Part shown: positions 54,953-63,638 of the stretch, one piece after another
Position numbering within the stretch: position 1 is the stretch's first letter
Layout of the letters: each line of letters begins with the position of its first letter
Assembly: GCF_001648355.1 (NCBI RefSeq)
Contig: NZ_LXSL01000028.1
Location: 124,001-188,000 of the forward strand
Direction of reading: 5' to 3'
DNA length: 64,000 nucleotides
Origin: Eikenella longinqua
Lineage (GTDB): Bacteria; Pseudomonadota; Gammaproteobacteria; Burkholderiales; Neisseriaceae
Position numbers and translations under genes: made by a program
Notes under the pieces: model-generated
What the model saw: the letters and a program-made list of their open reading frames with translations, nothing else
The model's database searches: none
What the model was told of the DNA's origin: nothing

Positions 54953-55780
54953 TCAGAACTTATAAATCAGGTGGTCATCGTAGCTCGAATTGCGGTTGAT
55001 GGTGCTGCTCACGGTCAGGGTTTGGCTACCTGCAAAACGCTCCCAACCGGGCAGGCGCAGCTCGGCTACAAGGTCGAGATAGGCGGGCAGCTCGCTGCGC
55101 GTGCTCGAAAAGAATATGAAGGGCGGCCTTACCATTGCCATCAGGCGCAGGAACTCGACCATGCCGAAGTAGGCTGCCTTACGGTAGTTCCCCTGCTGGG
55201 TGCATACGTAGGGAGGGTCGAGCACCAATAACGTGCGCGGGTTGCTAATATGCGGCGGTAGCAGCTCGCGGTAGGATTGGCTGACTATCTCCACGCCTTG
55301 CAGGTAGTCTTGTGCCTCGGGGTAGTCGGTTGTTTGCACGCGGTTATACATAGCTTTGCGGCAAAACTCGTCAAGGCTGGCAGCAGTATTGCCGCTAAAT
55401 AAAAGCCACGATACCAAGCAGTCAAGGTCGATATAGCCGCCGAAGCTGCGTACGGCGCCCACCACAGCGGCCTTGGCGGCTGGAGGTACAAGTTTGTTGC
55501 GCGGAACGGGTGCCAGCAGCCCGGCAAGCAGGCGGCGCAGACGGTTGATGTCGGGGATGTGTTGCAGGCGCTCGCTGTAGCCATCGTAGTCGTTATAAAT
55601 AACGCGGGCGGCGGGTTTGACTTGTTTGGCAGTATGCGACAACAGGCCGCTGCCGCCGAAGGCGTCTAAGATTGTCCAATCCTCCCCGTCGCCGGGGATA
55701 TGCTCATTTAATACCTGTTTAAACAGCTTTAAAAAGTTACGTTTCTACCCTGTAAAAGGCAGCGGTGCTTTGGCGTACAT
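54953..55780 (-). pseudogene. Phage DNA adenine methylase (D12 class) with amber codon
   Basis: From ATG 55780 the frame reads MYAKAPLPFTG, then TAG (55747-55745), then KRNFLKLFKQVLNEHIPGDG. Related enzymes have FxGQKR here, so CAG to TAG is the simplest change. The rest is intact: LDAFGGSGLLSHTA (SAM loop) and LVLDPPYVCTQ (DPPY catalytic motif), ending YDDHLIYKF. It would be 275 residues. In Mu-type phages a com-controlled modification gene occupies this place and protects phage DNA. Translation from a downstream TTG (55642) would lack the N-terminal SAM region. Confidence 0.82.
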
Positions 55781-55844
55781 CAGAGTGTCTCCGTGGGCGC
55801 TCGGCGGCACTCCGTGGTAGGCACTCGATGGTGCTCATTGGTTG

Positions 55845-55967
55845 TTAATGGGCTTTGAACTCGTTGAGATGCTTGCAGCGCGGGCATTTGACCGCCAAGC
55901 GGTAAGTGCCTGCGGCGTTGCCCAGCTTTCTGTTGCACAACCGGCAACGCAGCTCGCGATAAATCAT
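55845..55967 (-). CDS. Com-like zinc-finger protein of Mu-like prophage
   Basis: 40 residues: MIYRELRCRLCNRKLGNAAG, then TYRLAVKCPRCKHLNEFKAH. The two CxxC knuckles match the Com family, which in phage Mu binds mom mRNA and opens its ribosome site. It lies directly upstream of the methylase gene, as com does of mom. ATG 55967 was chosen because the family begins here; an upstream extension is unlike Com. Confidence 0.8.
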   Translation of the reverse strand: MIYRELRCRLCNRKLGNAAGTYRLAVKCPRCKHLNEFKAH

Positions 55968-56274
55968 GGTGCAGAATCCTTGCAAAAACTGGTAGAATCC
56001 GCCCGCCTCTAGAGGTGGCGGCCTTGGGTCATGCAGGCTATCTCTGCGTGGCTGTGGTGTGCGGGTGTCCAACCACCCGTACACATCGCCGTCCTACTCC
56101 GCCCTTCCGGGCGGTTTTTTGTTGCGCGTTTCAGGCTGCCTGAAACGTATCGGCAGTCTATCTTTTCTCCCCCCTGCAAGGTGTACGGTGCGGGTTCAGC
56201 ACCAAATAAATCTGTTTAAGGTTAATTAGGGGTAAAAACACCTAATTGGCTTTTCCCCATTATCTTCGGACGGC
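55968..56274. other. Structured intergenic region upstream of com
   Basis: No gene, but strong secondary structure. CCGCC/GGCGG encloses CCTC-TA-GAGG (55999-56021). An 11-bp stem runs from 56057 to 56084. A classical terminator follows (56099-56120), then a 21-bp palindrome (56127-56147) made of DUS-like words, then AATTAGG/CCTAATT (56224-56247). It could hold a plus-strand small RNA or a minus-strand leader controlling com and the methylase. Confidence 0.5.
56099..56120 (+). terminator. Rho-independent terminator, plus strand
   Basis: CCGCCC-TTCC-GGGCGG followed by six Ts. It is oriented to end a plus-strand transcript although no plus-strand gene precedes it, which is why a small RNA is suspected. 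Confidence 0.75.
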
Positions 56275-56502
56275 CTACAGCACAATATCGGTTACGCGGT
56301 GAGACGGTGCCTCACCCAAAATACGGCCGCTCTTGGCATCGTAAAACACCTTTTTGCCCACGGTGGCGCTGCCGGTGAGCACCACGTCGGCACCGCCCTG
56401 GGTGGTGGCGGCATAGCTGCCGCCGCCGCGCTCGCCGGTGATGGTGGCAATGCCGGTTTCCTGTCTGCCGAACAGGGCTTCAAAGGTATTTTTCAGGTTC
56501 AT
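56275..56502 (-). CDS. Small phage protein, unknown
   Basis: 75 residues (MNLKNTFEALFGRQETGIAT, then beta-rich TTQGGADVVLTGSATVGKKV). Its place between the structural fragment and com suggests a late phage structural or accessory protein. I do not recognise the family. An inverted eikDUS sits just upstream, between it and the structural fragment. Confidence 0.6.
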   Translation of the reverse strand: MNLKNTFEALFGRQETGIATITGERGGGSYAATTQGGADVVLTGSATVGKKVFYDAKSGRILGEAPSHRVTDIVL

Positions 56503-56515
56503 TTTTCAGGTAGCC

Positions 56516-57665
56516 TTATTTGTCCAAATAACGGTCGATGGTGAGGGTCTGCCACAGGGCAATCGCGCCGTTGCTGTCACGCGATACCTCCAAATCCACA
56601 CCCTGCACCACACCACGCCAGCGGCCTGTGGGCTCGTTGAATTGCCAAATCTGCCCCAGTTTGGCGCGCGGCAGGCTGTACTCGTCGGAGAGCGGCAGTT
56701 TGACGGTCTCGGTCTTGTGTGTGCCGCTGTCGCTCAAGGCGGCCGTGCCGGCGGCTCGGCACACGGGCAGGTCGGTGTAGAGCGGGTGGATGAGTGAGGG
56801 GGCTTCGGCGCTGCGGTCGGCATTGTTGCGGTACACGTCGGCACCCACGCCGTTGGCGTGGTCTGGCCGTCGTCGGTGTAACCGGGCAGCTCCACCGTGC
56901 CTGGCTGTACGGATGACTCCAGATAGATGTCGCCGCTGTAGCTGCCGGCAATCTGCGCCATACGGCGGCGCGGGGCGGTCGGAATCCACACCCCCGCCCC
57001 GGTGGGGAATTGGTCGGCAAAGGCGGTCTCGATGATGGAGGTCGGCACCAGCTTTTCGTAAATCTGGTCTACCTGAATCATGCCGGATTGGGCGGTAATC
57101 GGTGCGGCCAGCGGGCGCACGCCGTAATAGCTGGCGGTATCGGCCACCTGCGTTTCCAGCAGTTGGGAGGGCGGGTTGGCGTAGGTGGGCGAGGGATAGG
57201 CCACGCCCGGAAAGTCGTGTACCAGCGCATCGGAAATCTCCATTTTGACCACGCGGCGTTGGAACTCTTTGCCCTCGGGGGTCTCAAAGGTGCGTACCTC
57301 GTGCTGCACGTCCATCACACGCATATATTGCTGGGCGGTGGCGGATTTGAGGCAGTAGCGTTGGCCGACCACGGGCAGGGTCTGCTCGGGGCGTTGGTAG
57401 GCCTGCACCATGCGGCTGCCGCGCAGCTGGTTGCCCATCAGGGTCATCGGGCTCTCAATCGTCGGCACGCTGTAAGCCTCGATACGCGGCATGATTTCCT
57501 GCCGCTCCTCGCCGTAATGCCCGGCTCGGGCGCACAGATAGGAGACGTTGTCGGCCTTCGGCGGCTGCGAAATGATGAAATGCGCGCCGTACAAGGGCTC
57601 GGCATCGTTGCGCAATACGCCGGGGTAAATCAGGCGCGCATCCACGCTGCCTAAAGTGCGGTCGA
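56516..57665 (-). pseudogene. Phage structural gene fragment, truncated and frameshifted
   Basis: The first part reads VDRTLGSVDARLIYPGVLRN and continues through SYLCARAGHYGEERQE, RYCLKSATAQQYMRVMDVQH then EVRTFETPEGKEFQRRVVKM, up to PGYTDDGQTT. At about 56865-56885 the frame shifts and the same protein resumes as ANGVGADVYRNNADRSAEAP to the end TLTIDRYLDK. The 5' end is cut at ~57665, where it abuts the transposase fragment. It resembles a virion or tail protein of Mu/B3-type phages, but the assignment is tentative. Confidence 0.6.
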
Positions 57666-58136
57666 CATACCGGTTACGTGGTGGATAGCGAGCCTTGCGG
57701 CGATACCGGTTATCTCGTGGTCGATGGTTTTACCCGTCTGACCAGCGCCGTTGTCGGAGTAGTAGATCAGCGGCAAACCAAAGTGCTTCATGCCGATGCG
57801 CAAGGCGTCGCAAACCGCGATACAGGATTCGGCAAAACTCACCGAAAAGCCCATAACCATGCGTGTGCAGCCATCCAAGACCACCGTTACCTCCGGCTTA
57901 AACGGGCTGCCGTGCACCGGGTGCTGTACTTTGGCCTTAAATGAGTGGCCGTCGCCGATCCACACATCGTTCGGTTCCAATACATCCCAATCGCGCTTCT
58001 CGTGCGGCAGGATTTTGGTGTAGGCCGGGCCCGTTTTACGACCGCGCTGGCGCATGATTTCAGGCAATTTGTTCCACACGCGCTTCACGGCGTCATAACT
58101 TGGCAGGGTATAGGCCGGGGCGGGCTGGTTGCCGTA
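57651..58136 (-). pseudogene. MuA-type transposase, internal fragment
   Basis: About 160 codons from the catalytic core: YTLPSYDAVKRVWNKLPEIM, then VWIGDGHSFKAKVQHPVHGS with the first catalytic Asp, TVVLDGCTRMVMGFSVSF, and YYSDNGAGQTGK with the second Asp. The frame stops soon after HHVTG, before the catalytic Glu. The N-terminal DNA-binding domains are missing beyond 58136. Both ends abut other phage fragments, so this is what remains between two deletions. Confidence 0.85.
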
Positions 58137-58523
58137 TCAGCCGGGCATGGTGCATGGGCAGATGATATACCGCCAAAATCTACCTTGGCTTTCCGGCGCG
58201 ACTGGTTGGAAGCATTTGTTACAACAGATTTTAATAACTTATCTGTAGTTATGGTTAAGGGCGACAGCATGGCCGGTGTCCTCAACGACAAAGATGCCAT
58301 CCTCGTCGACCACAGCCGCACTGAGGCTAGTGACGGCCTGTATGCCCTCCGGATCGGTAACGAAATCTTTGTAAAACGGGTACAACGCTTGCCTCATGCT
58401 CTGCTGGTTACCAGCGAGAACCCACAATACAAGCCCTTTGAGGTGCCCCTGCAAAACGGTGATAGTAGCGATAGCAGCGTGAGCATCATCGGCAAGGTGG
58501 TATGGCTAGGTCGTGCCCTTTAA
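58134..58523 (+). pseudogene. Phage repressor, C-terminal S24 peptidase domain only
   Basis: Reads VSAGHGAWADD, then FRRDWLEAFVTTDFNNLSVV, the self-cleavage serine in VKGDSM, DKDAILVDHS, and the catalytic lysine in EIFVKRVQR, ending KVVWLGRAL. The N-terminal helix-turn-helix is missing; the frame upstream is antisense transposase sequence. It is divergent from the MuA fragment, as repressor and transposase are in intact Mu-like phages, so the lost DNA is the operator region with both N-termini. Confidence 0.82.
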
Positions 58524-58667
58524 CCGGCGTTTAACACCCGGTTAAATCCAGCCCATTTTTTCCGCTTTTTTACCCACTCCCATCCATTCCCTGACCATTC
58601 TGCACCAAAATTCTGCCCATTTTTGACCAGTTTTTGGAAAAATAAAGCGCCACGGTTTCCGGACAAG

Positions 58668-58712
58668 GAAATGGCCGTAATCCCCGTCATTAAAGGATTG
58701 CGGCCATTTTTT
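58668..58712 (+). terminator. Rho-independent terminator after the repressor fragment
   Basis: ATGGCCGTAATCC and GGATTGCGGCCAT form a 13-bp stem with one mismatch, followed by eight Ts. Confidence 0.75.
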
Positions 58713-58787
58713 TTGTTTCCTACCTTCCGATGCAAAATATATCACTCCCCCAGTGGTTGAAACGGATAAAGGCTACCTGAAAACAGC

Positions 58788-60113
58788 TTAGAGCGCGGGC
58801 AGCCAGCGGCTGACGGCATAAATCAGCAGGCCGACGAGGCCGCCGACCAGGGTGCCGTTGATGCGGATAAACTGCAAATCGCGGCCGATGGAGAGCTCGA
58901 GCTTGTCGCTCATCTGGCGGCTGTCCCAGCTTTTCACTTTGTCGGCCACAAATTCAGCGGCGCGGCGGCGATAGCGGCGCACCAGGCTGCGGGCGAGCAG
59001 GGCGAGGCGGGCATTGAGGTGGCGCTGCTGGCGCACTGTGGCGGCATGGCGTTGCAGCAGGCCGGTAAGCAGGCTGTCGAGGCGGCGGAGGGTGGCGGAA
59101 TCGGGGCTTTGCACGTCGTCGGCTAGGCGTTGGGCAAGGCTTTGCCACAAGTCGGCAAGGCTGCTTTGCAGCTCGGGGGAATTGGCAAGCTGGCGTTTGG
59201 CGAGGGCGAGTTTGCGGTGCCAGGCTTCGGATTGGGCAAGCTCGAGTGCGAAGCGGCGGTATTGGCGGCGGAAGGCGGCGCGCATTTCGTGCTGCGGGTC
59301 GGCCAGGGCGGCGGCGGTGTAGTTGTCAGCCCAATCGAGGGCTTTTTGCGCCACCCAGCCGTCGATCTGCCCCACCAGCCGGCCGCGCAGCTGGGCTTTG
59401 AGTTTGTCCCAAGTATCGGGGCGGGCGCTTTCGATTTGCTCTGCCCAGGCGCGCAGGTTTTCTTCGAGCAGCACGCGGGTGCGGGGCTGGCGCAGCCAGT
59501 GGCGGATTTGGCCGAGCAAGGCAGTGTGCAGGTTTTCAGGTAGCCCTTGGCTTTCCAGCAAGAGGAGGGTTTGCGAGAGGACGCCGCCGATTTGCCTGCC
59601 GCTGCCGTGTTGGGCGAGAAAGGCGGCGCCGAGGCGGGCGGCTTCTTGGGGCGGGATGCTTTGCAGGGCGGCGGGGAGTTTTTGCGCGAGGGGCAGCAGC
59701 CATTCGCGGCGGTTTTCGGCGCGGGCGAGCCAGCGCAGGAGTTTGCCGACGGGGCGCAGGCGGTAGATGCGGATGGCGATGGGGCGCTCGGGCAGGAAGT
59801 TGGTTTCGATGAAGCGGCCAAGCTCGTCGGCAATGCGGCTTTGGTTGCGTGGGAGGATGGCGGTGTGGGGGATTTTAAGGCCGAGCGGATGGCGGAATAA
59901 GGCGGTTACGGCAAACCAGTCGGCCAGCGCGCCCACCATGGCGGCTTCGGCGAAGGCTTTCAGGTAGCCTATGGCGGGGTGGCGCTGGAGAAACAGAGAT
60001 GAGGCGGCAAACAGCAACACGGCGGCCACCAGCAAGCCGCCCGCCCAGCGCCGGCTGTGTTGCAAACGGGCGCGGGCGGCGGCTTCGCGGGCTTGGTCGG
60101 CCAGAATATTCAT
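58788..60113 (-). CDS. DUF445 domain membrane protein
   Basis: 441 residues. One N-terminal helix (WAGGLLVAAVLLFAASSLFL, ~24-43), the DUF445 signature AFAEAAMVGALADWFAVTAL then FRHPLGLKIPHTAILPRNQS, a long helical middle and a C-terminal helix (GTLVGGLVGLLIYAVSRWL). Members resemble E. coli YjiN and have no proven role. Two DUS copies are in frame (IGYLKAF near residue 49; SQGLPENLH near 190). It overlaps no neighbour and lies three bases from grxB, probably in one transcript. Confidence 0.9.
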   Translation of the reverse strand: MNILADQAREAAARARLQHSRRWAGGLLVAAVLLFAASSLFLQRHPAIGYLKAFAEAAMVGALADWFAVTALFRHPLGLKIPHTAILPRNQSRIADELGRFIETNFLPERPIAIRIYRLRPVGKLLRWLARAENRREWLLPLAQKLPAALQSIPPQEAARLGAAFLAQHGSGRQIGGVLSQTLLLLESQGLPENLHTALLGQIRHWLRQPRTRVLLEENLRAWAEQIESARPDTWDKLKAQLRGRLVGQIDGWVAQKALDWADNYTAAALADPQHEMRAAFRRQYRRFALELAQSEAWHRKLALAKRQLANSPELQSSLADLWQSLAQRLADDVQSPDSATLRRLDSLLTGLLQRHAATVRQQRHLNARLALLARSLVRRYRRRAAEFVADKVKSWDSRQMSDKLELSIGRDLQFIRINGTLVGGLVGLLIYAVSRWLPAL

Positions 60114-60116
60114 GGC

Positions 60117-60770
60117 TTAGAGAGCCCGCTCGGCATAGGTGGGCACTTTGCTGGCGGCGGCCATGCGCCCGATATAGTTTTGCAGCTTGGCGGGGAAAAC
60201 GAGGCCTTTCACCAGCGTGAGGTTGCGCAACACGGGATAGAGGATGATGTCTTCCATGCCGGGCTCGGCGCCGTTGAAATAGGGCTCGGGCAAGAGCGCG
60301 GCGAGCTCGGCCAGGTCGGCATGGATGCGCTCAAGGTAGGCCGGGGTGTCGGCCAGGTTTTGCTCGAAGCTGCCGATGTTTTGTTCTTTTTTGTGCACGA
60401 AGTAATCGATGGCGGCCTGGGTGGCGAATTCGGGCAGCGGCGGATCGAGGCGCACTTCGCGCGGCATCACCAGGCGGTTGTAGTATTTGCCCACCTTGTC
60501 AAACCAGGCCTGCGCTTCGGGGCGGACGGTTTCGCTCAGGCGCGCCTGGCCGGCGTATTCGTCGATAAAACGCACGATGTCGAGGCTCTCGCCCATGTGG
60601 CTACCGTCCGGTTTTTGCAGGATGGGCACTTGCTTGGCGCCAATCAGGCCGATGGGCGTGGCTTCGTCGTCGTTGAGCAATGCGATTTCCTCCACCGGCA
60701 CGCCGCGCAGGCCGAAAATCATGCGGGCGCGCACGCAGAAGGGGCAGTGGTCGTAAACATAGAGTTTCAT
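60117..60770 (-). CDS. grxB: Glutaredoxin 2
   Basis: 217 residues, the GrxB type with a GST-like fold: N-terminal thioredoxin-like domain with the CPFC active site (residues 9-12), VPILQKPDG with cis-proline and a C-terminal helical domain. It reduces protein disulfides with glutathione. AAGGAAACCGCT precedes the ATG. No ArsC or other partner is adjacent. Confidence 0.94.
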   Translation of the reverse strand: MKLYVYDHCPFCVRARMIFGLRGVPVEEIALLNDDEATPIGLIGAKQVPILQKPDGSHMGESLDIVRFIDEYAGQARLSETVRPEAQAWFDKVGKYYNRLVMPREVRLDPPLPEFATQAAIDYFVHKKEQNIGSFEQNLADTPAYLERIHADLAELAALLPEPYFNGAEPGMEDIILYPVLRNLTLVKGLVFPAKLQNYIGRMAAASKVPTYAERAL

Positions 60771-60936
60771 AGCGGTTTCCTTGGTGGTTGGGCTGGCGGG
60801 AAGATTGTAGCACAGCGCGGGAGGCTACCTGAAAGCGGCATTCCGGCTGCACACAAAACATAGTTTCCGCCACGCCAAAATGCTAAAATCAGCCCCTCTT
60901 GATTTTTATTTTTACCCTATTCACAAAGGAAACATC

Positions 60937-61665
60937 ATGGCCGGCCACAGCAAATGGGCAAACATCCAACACAAAAAAGCCCGCGTCGATGCCAAACGCG
61001 GCAAAATCTTCACCAAACTCATCAAAGAAATCACCGTAGCCGCCCGCCTCGGCGGCGGCGACCCCGCCTCCAACCCCCGCCTGCGCCTGGCCATGGACAA
61101 AGCCTGGGACGCCAACATGCCCAAAGACAACGTGCAGCGCGCCATCGACAAAGGCACAGGCAACCTCGAAGGCGTGGAATACATCGAGCTGCGCTACGAA
61201 GGCTACGGCATCGGTGGCGCCGCCCTGATGGTAGACTGCCTCACCGACAACAAAACCCGCACCGTGGCCGACGTGCGCCACGCCTTCAGCAAACACGGCG
61301 GCAACCTCGGCACCGACGGCTGCGTCGCCTTCAATTTCAAACACCAAGGCTACCTCCTCTTCGGCCCCGACACCGAAGAAGATGCCCTGATGGAAGCCGC
61401 CCTCGAAGCCGGCGCCGAAGACATCGTTTCCCACGACGACGGCTCGTTTGAAGTCATCACCCCGCCCAACGACTGGGCAGCCATCAAAGCCGCGCTCGAA
61501 GCGGCCGGCTTCAAAGCCGAAGACGGCGACGTAACCATGCGCGCCCAAAACGAAGCCGTGCTCACCGGCGAAGACGCCGCCAAAATGCAGCGCCTTATCG
61601 ACGCCCTCGAAGAGCTCGACGACGTGCAGGATGTGTACACCTCCGCCGTGCTCGAGCTGGAATAG
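60937..61665 (+). CDS. YebC/PmpR-family DNA-binding protein
   Basis: 242 residues from ATG 60937, preceded by AAAGGAAAC. The start [20 protein letters not shown] and the three-domain layout ([60 protein letters not shown]) are diagnostic. Family members act as transcriptional regulators or help ribosomes pass proline-rich stretches. Single gene, followed by two DUS copies. Confidence 0.95.
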   Translation: MAGHSKWANIQHKKARVDAKRGKIFTKLIKEITVAARLGGGDPASNPRLRLAMDKAWDANMPKDNVQRAIDKGTGNLEGVEYIELRYEGYGIGGAALMVDCLTDNKTRTVADVRHAFSKHGGNLGTDGCVAFNFKHQGYLLFGPDTEEDALMEAALEAGAEDIVSHDDGSFEVITPPNDWAAIKAALEAAGFKAEDGDVTMRAQNEAVLTGEDAAKMQRLIDALEELDDVQDVYTSAVLELE

Positions 61666-62009
61666 GCAAACAAAGGCTACCTGAAAATTCAGCTTGGCAA
61701 ATACTCCGCCTTGCCCCGTTTCAGCCGCGTTGCAGCCAATGTTTTCAGGTAGCCTTTGCAGGATTAGCCGCAGCCCGGGCACGGACGCTTATCCCCGCTT
61801 ACCCACATTTTCAGGTAGCCTTCCAAGCATGAGCAGGATTTGTGCGGAACGCACGCCTTGTTTGAAATTCCACATCCGCGTGCGAGGCTGCGCCGCATAC
61901 CCTTGTATATTGAAACCAATGTACCATAGCAACCAAACAGGTTATCTGCCTCTGAACGCACCCTACCAACCTGCCAAATTTTTCAGCTAGCCTTCCGAGA
62001 GCCCGCCCC
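61666..62009. other. Intergenic region, YebC gene to gabD
   Basis: Contains an eikDUS at 61674-61685, inverted copies near 61744 and 61811, and a mutated DUS (TTCAGCTAGCC) right before gabD. Short ORFs here are not supported. Confidence 0.55.
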
Positions 62010-63455
62010 ATGACCCAGCCCCATCCCCTCCTGCGCACCCAGTGCTACATCAACGGCCAATGGCTCAATGCCGGCAGCGGCCGCACCCTCGCCGTTAGCA
62101 ATCCCGCCACCGGCCAAACCATCGGCAGCGTGCCCGATATGGGCGCGGCGGAAGCCGAACGCGCCATTGCAGCTGCCCAAGCCGCCCTGCCCTCCTGGCG
62201 CGCCCTCAGCGCCAAACAGCGCAGCCAAATCCTGCGCCGCTGGTTTGATTTGATGATGCAGGAGCAGGAAAACCTCGCCACCCTGCTTACGCTCGAGCAG
62301 GGCAAGCCGCTGGCCGAAGCGCGCGGCGAAATCGCCTACGGCGCCTCCTATGTCGAATGGTATGCCGAAGAGGCCAAACGCGTGTATGGCGACACCATCC
62401 CCGGCCCCGCACCCGACAAGCGCATCCTGGTGCTCAAGCAGCCCGTGGGCGTGTGCGCCGCCATCACGCCGTGGAACTTCCCCAACGCCATGATCACGCG
62501 CAAAGCCGCGCCCGCGCTGGCCGCCGGCTGCACCTTCATCGTGCGCCCCGCCTCGCAAACGCCGTTTTCCGCGCTGGCCATCGCCGAGCTGGCCGAGCGC
62601 GCCGGCATTCCCGCAGGCGTGTTCAATGTGCTCACCGGCTCTTCGCGCGAAATCGGCCGCGTGCTCACCGAAAGCGATGCCGTGCGCAAATTCAGCTTCA
62701 CCGGCTCCACCGCCGTGGGCCGCACCCTGCAAGCGCAATGCGCCGCCACCATCAAGAAAACCTCGATGGAGCTCGGCGGCAACGCGCCTTTTATCGTGTT
62801 TGACGACGCCGACATCGACGCCGCCGTGGCCGGCGCTATCACCTGCAAATTCCGCAACGCCGGGCAAACCTGCGTGTGCGCCAACCGCTTCTATGTGCAA
62901 AGCGGCGTGTATGATGAATTTGTGCGCAAATTCGCCCAAGCCGCAGGCTACCTGAAAACCGGCAACGGCCTGGAAGCCGGCACGGATTGCGGCCCGCTCA
63001 TCGACGAAGCCGCGCTGGCCAAAGTGGAAGAACACCTGGCCGACGCCCTCGCCCACGGCGGCGAAGTGGCCGCAGGCGGCGCGCGCCACCCCGCCGGCCG
63101 CCTATTCTTCCAGCCCACCGTGATTCGCCATGCCAATGCCACAATGAAAGTGGCGCGCGAAGAAACCTTCGGCCCGCTCGCCCCCGTGTTCCGCTTCAAG
63201 AGCGAAGAGGAAGTGTTGCAGCAGGCTAACGCCACCGAATACGGCCTCGCCGCCTACTGCTACACCCGCAACATCGGCACCGCCACCCGCATGATGGAAG
63301 GCTTGGAATACGGCATGGTGGGCATCAACAGCAGCGTGATTTCCAACGAAGCCGCCCCCTTCGGCGGCGTGAAGCAGTCGGGCATCGGCCGCGAAGGCGG
63401 CAAATACGGGCTGGAAGAATATTTGGAAACCAAATACGTGCTGCTGGCCGTGTGA
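62010..63455 (+). CDS. gabD: NAD(P)-dependent succinate-semialdehyde dehydrogenase
   Basis: Oxidises succinate semialdehyde to succinate. 481 residues, very close to E. coli GabD in layout: CAAITPWNFPNAMITRKAAP, FTGSTAVGR, general base E254 (MELGGNAP) and nucleophile C288 (GQTCVCAN), then EETFGPLAPVFRF and a conserved C-terminus. One oddity is R179 where nearly all aldehyde dehydrogenases have Lys in the KPAxxTP motif (VRPASQTP). No gabT is adjacent. An in-frame eikDUS encodes AGYLKTG. Confidence 0.92.
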   Translation: MTQPHPLLRTQCYINGQWLNAGSGRTLAVSNPATGQTIGSVPDMGAAEAERAIAAAQAALPSWRALSAKQRSQILRRWFDLMMQEQENLATLLTLEQGKPLAEARGEIAYGASYVEWYAEEAKRVYGDTIPGPAPDKRILVLKQPVGVCAAITPWNFPNAMITRKAAPALAAGCTFIVRPASQTPFSALAIAELAERAGIPAGVFNVLTGSSREIGRVLTESDAVRKFSFTGSTAVGRTLQAQCAATIKKTSMELGGNAPFIVFDDADIDAAVAGAITCKFRNAGQTCVCANRFYVQSGVYDEFVRKFAQAAGYLKTGNGLEAGTDCGPLIDEAALAKVEEHLADALAHGGEVAAGGARHPAGRLFFQPTVIRHANATMKVAREETFGPLAPVFRFKSEEEVLQQANATEYGLAAYCYTRNIGTATRMMEGLEYGMVGINSSVISNEAAPFGGVKQSGIGREGGKYGLEEYLETKYVLLAV

Positions 63456-63638
63456 GCGGCAGGCTACCTGAAAATTGGCGCAACGCCGCTTCCAACAAAG
63501 CCAAAGCCGCCGCACAAATTTTCAGGTAGCCTTTCCGGCAGTCATTTATAATGCGCACATTCCGGCTAAGCGGCAGCCCTTCCCCAACCATGCCGCCCAA
63601 GCATTCCATCTGAATAACGAACGATATTTTTCAGGTAG

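Larger units (their letters stand above)
54821..58744. mobile_element. Relic of a Mu-like transposable prophage
   Basis: From right to left on the page: repressor C-terminus (+), transposase fragment (-), structural gene fragment (-), small ORF (-), com-like gene (-) and adenine methylase (-). This is the normal order of a Mu/B3-type genome with the early operator region and almost all lytic genes deleted. Direct repeats at 54821-54886 and an inverted related word at 58728-58744 suggest the phage ends. The exact termini and target duplication could not be fixed. Confidence 0.82.

Noticed and set aside
55980..56120. tRNA gene upstream of the plus-strand terminator
   Set aside because: No cloverleaf with a conserved T-arm or CCA-end could be drawn; only unrelated hairpins are present.
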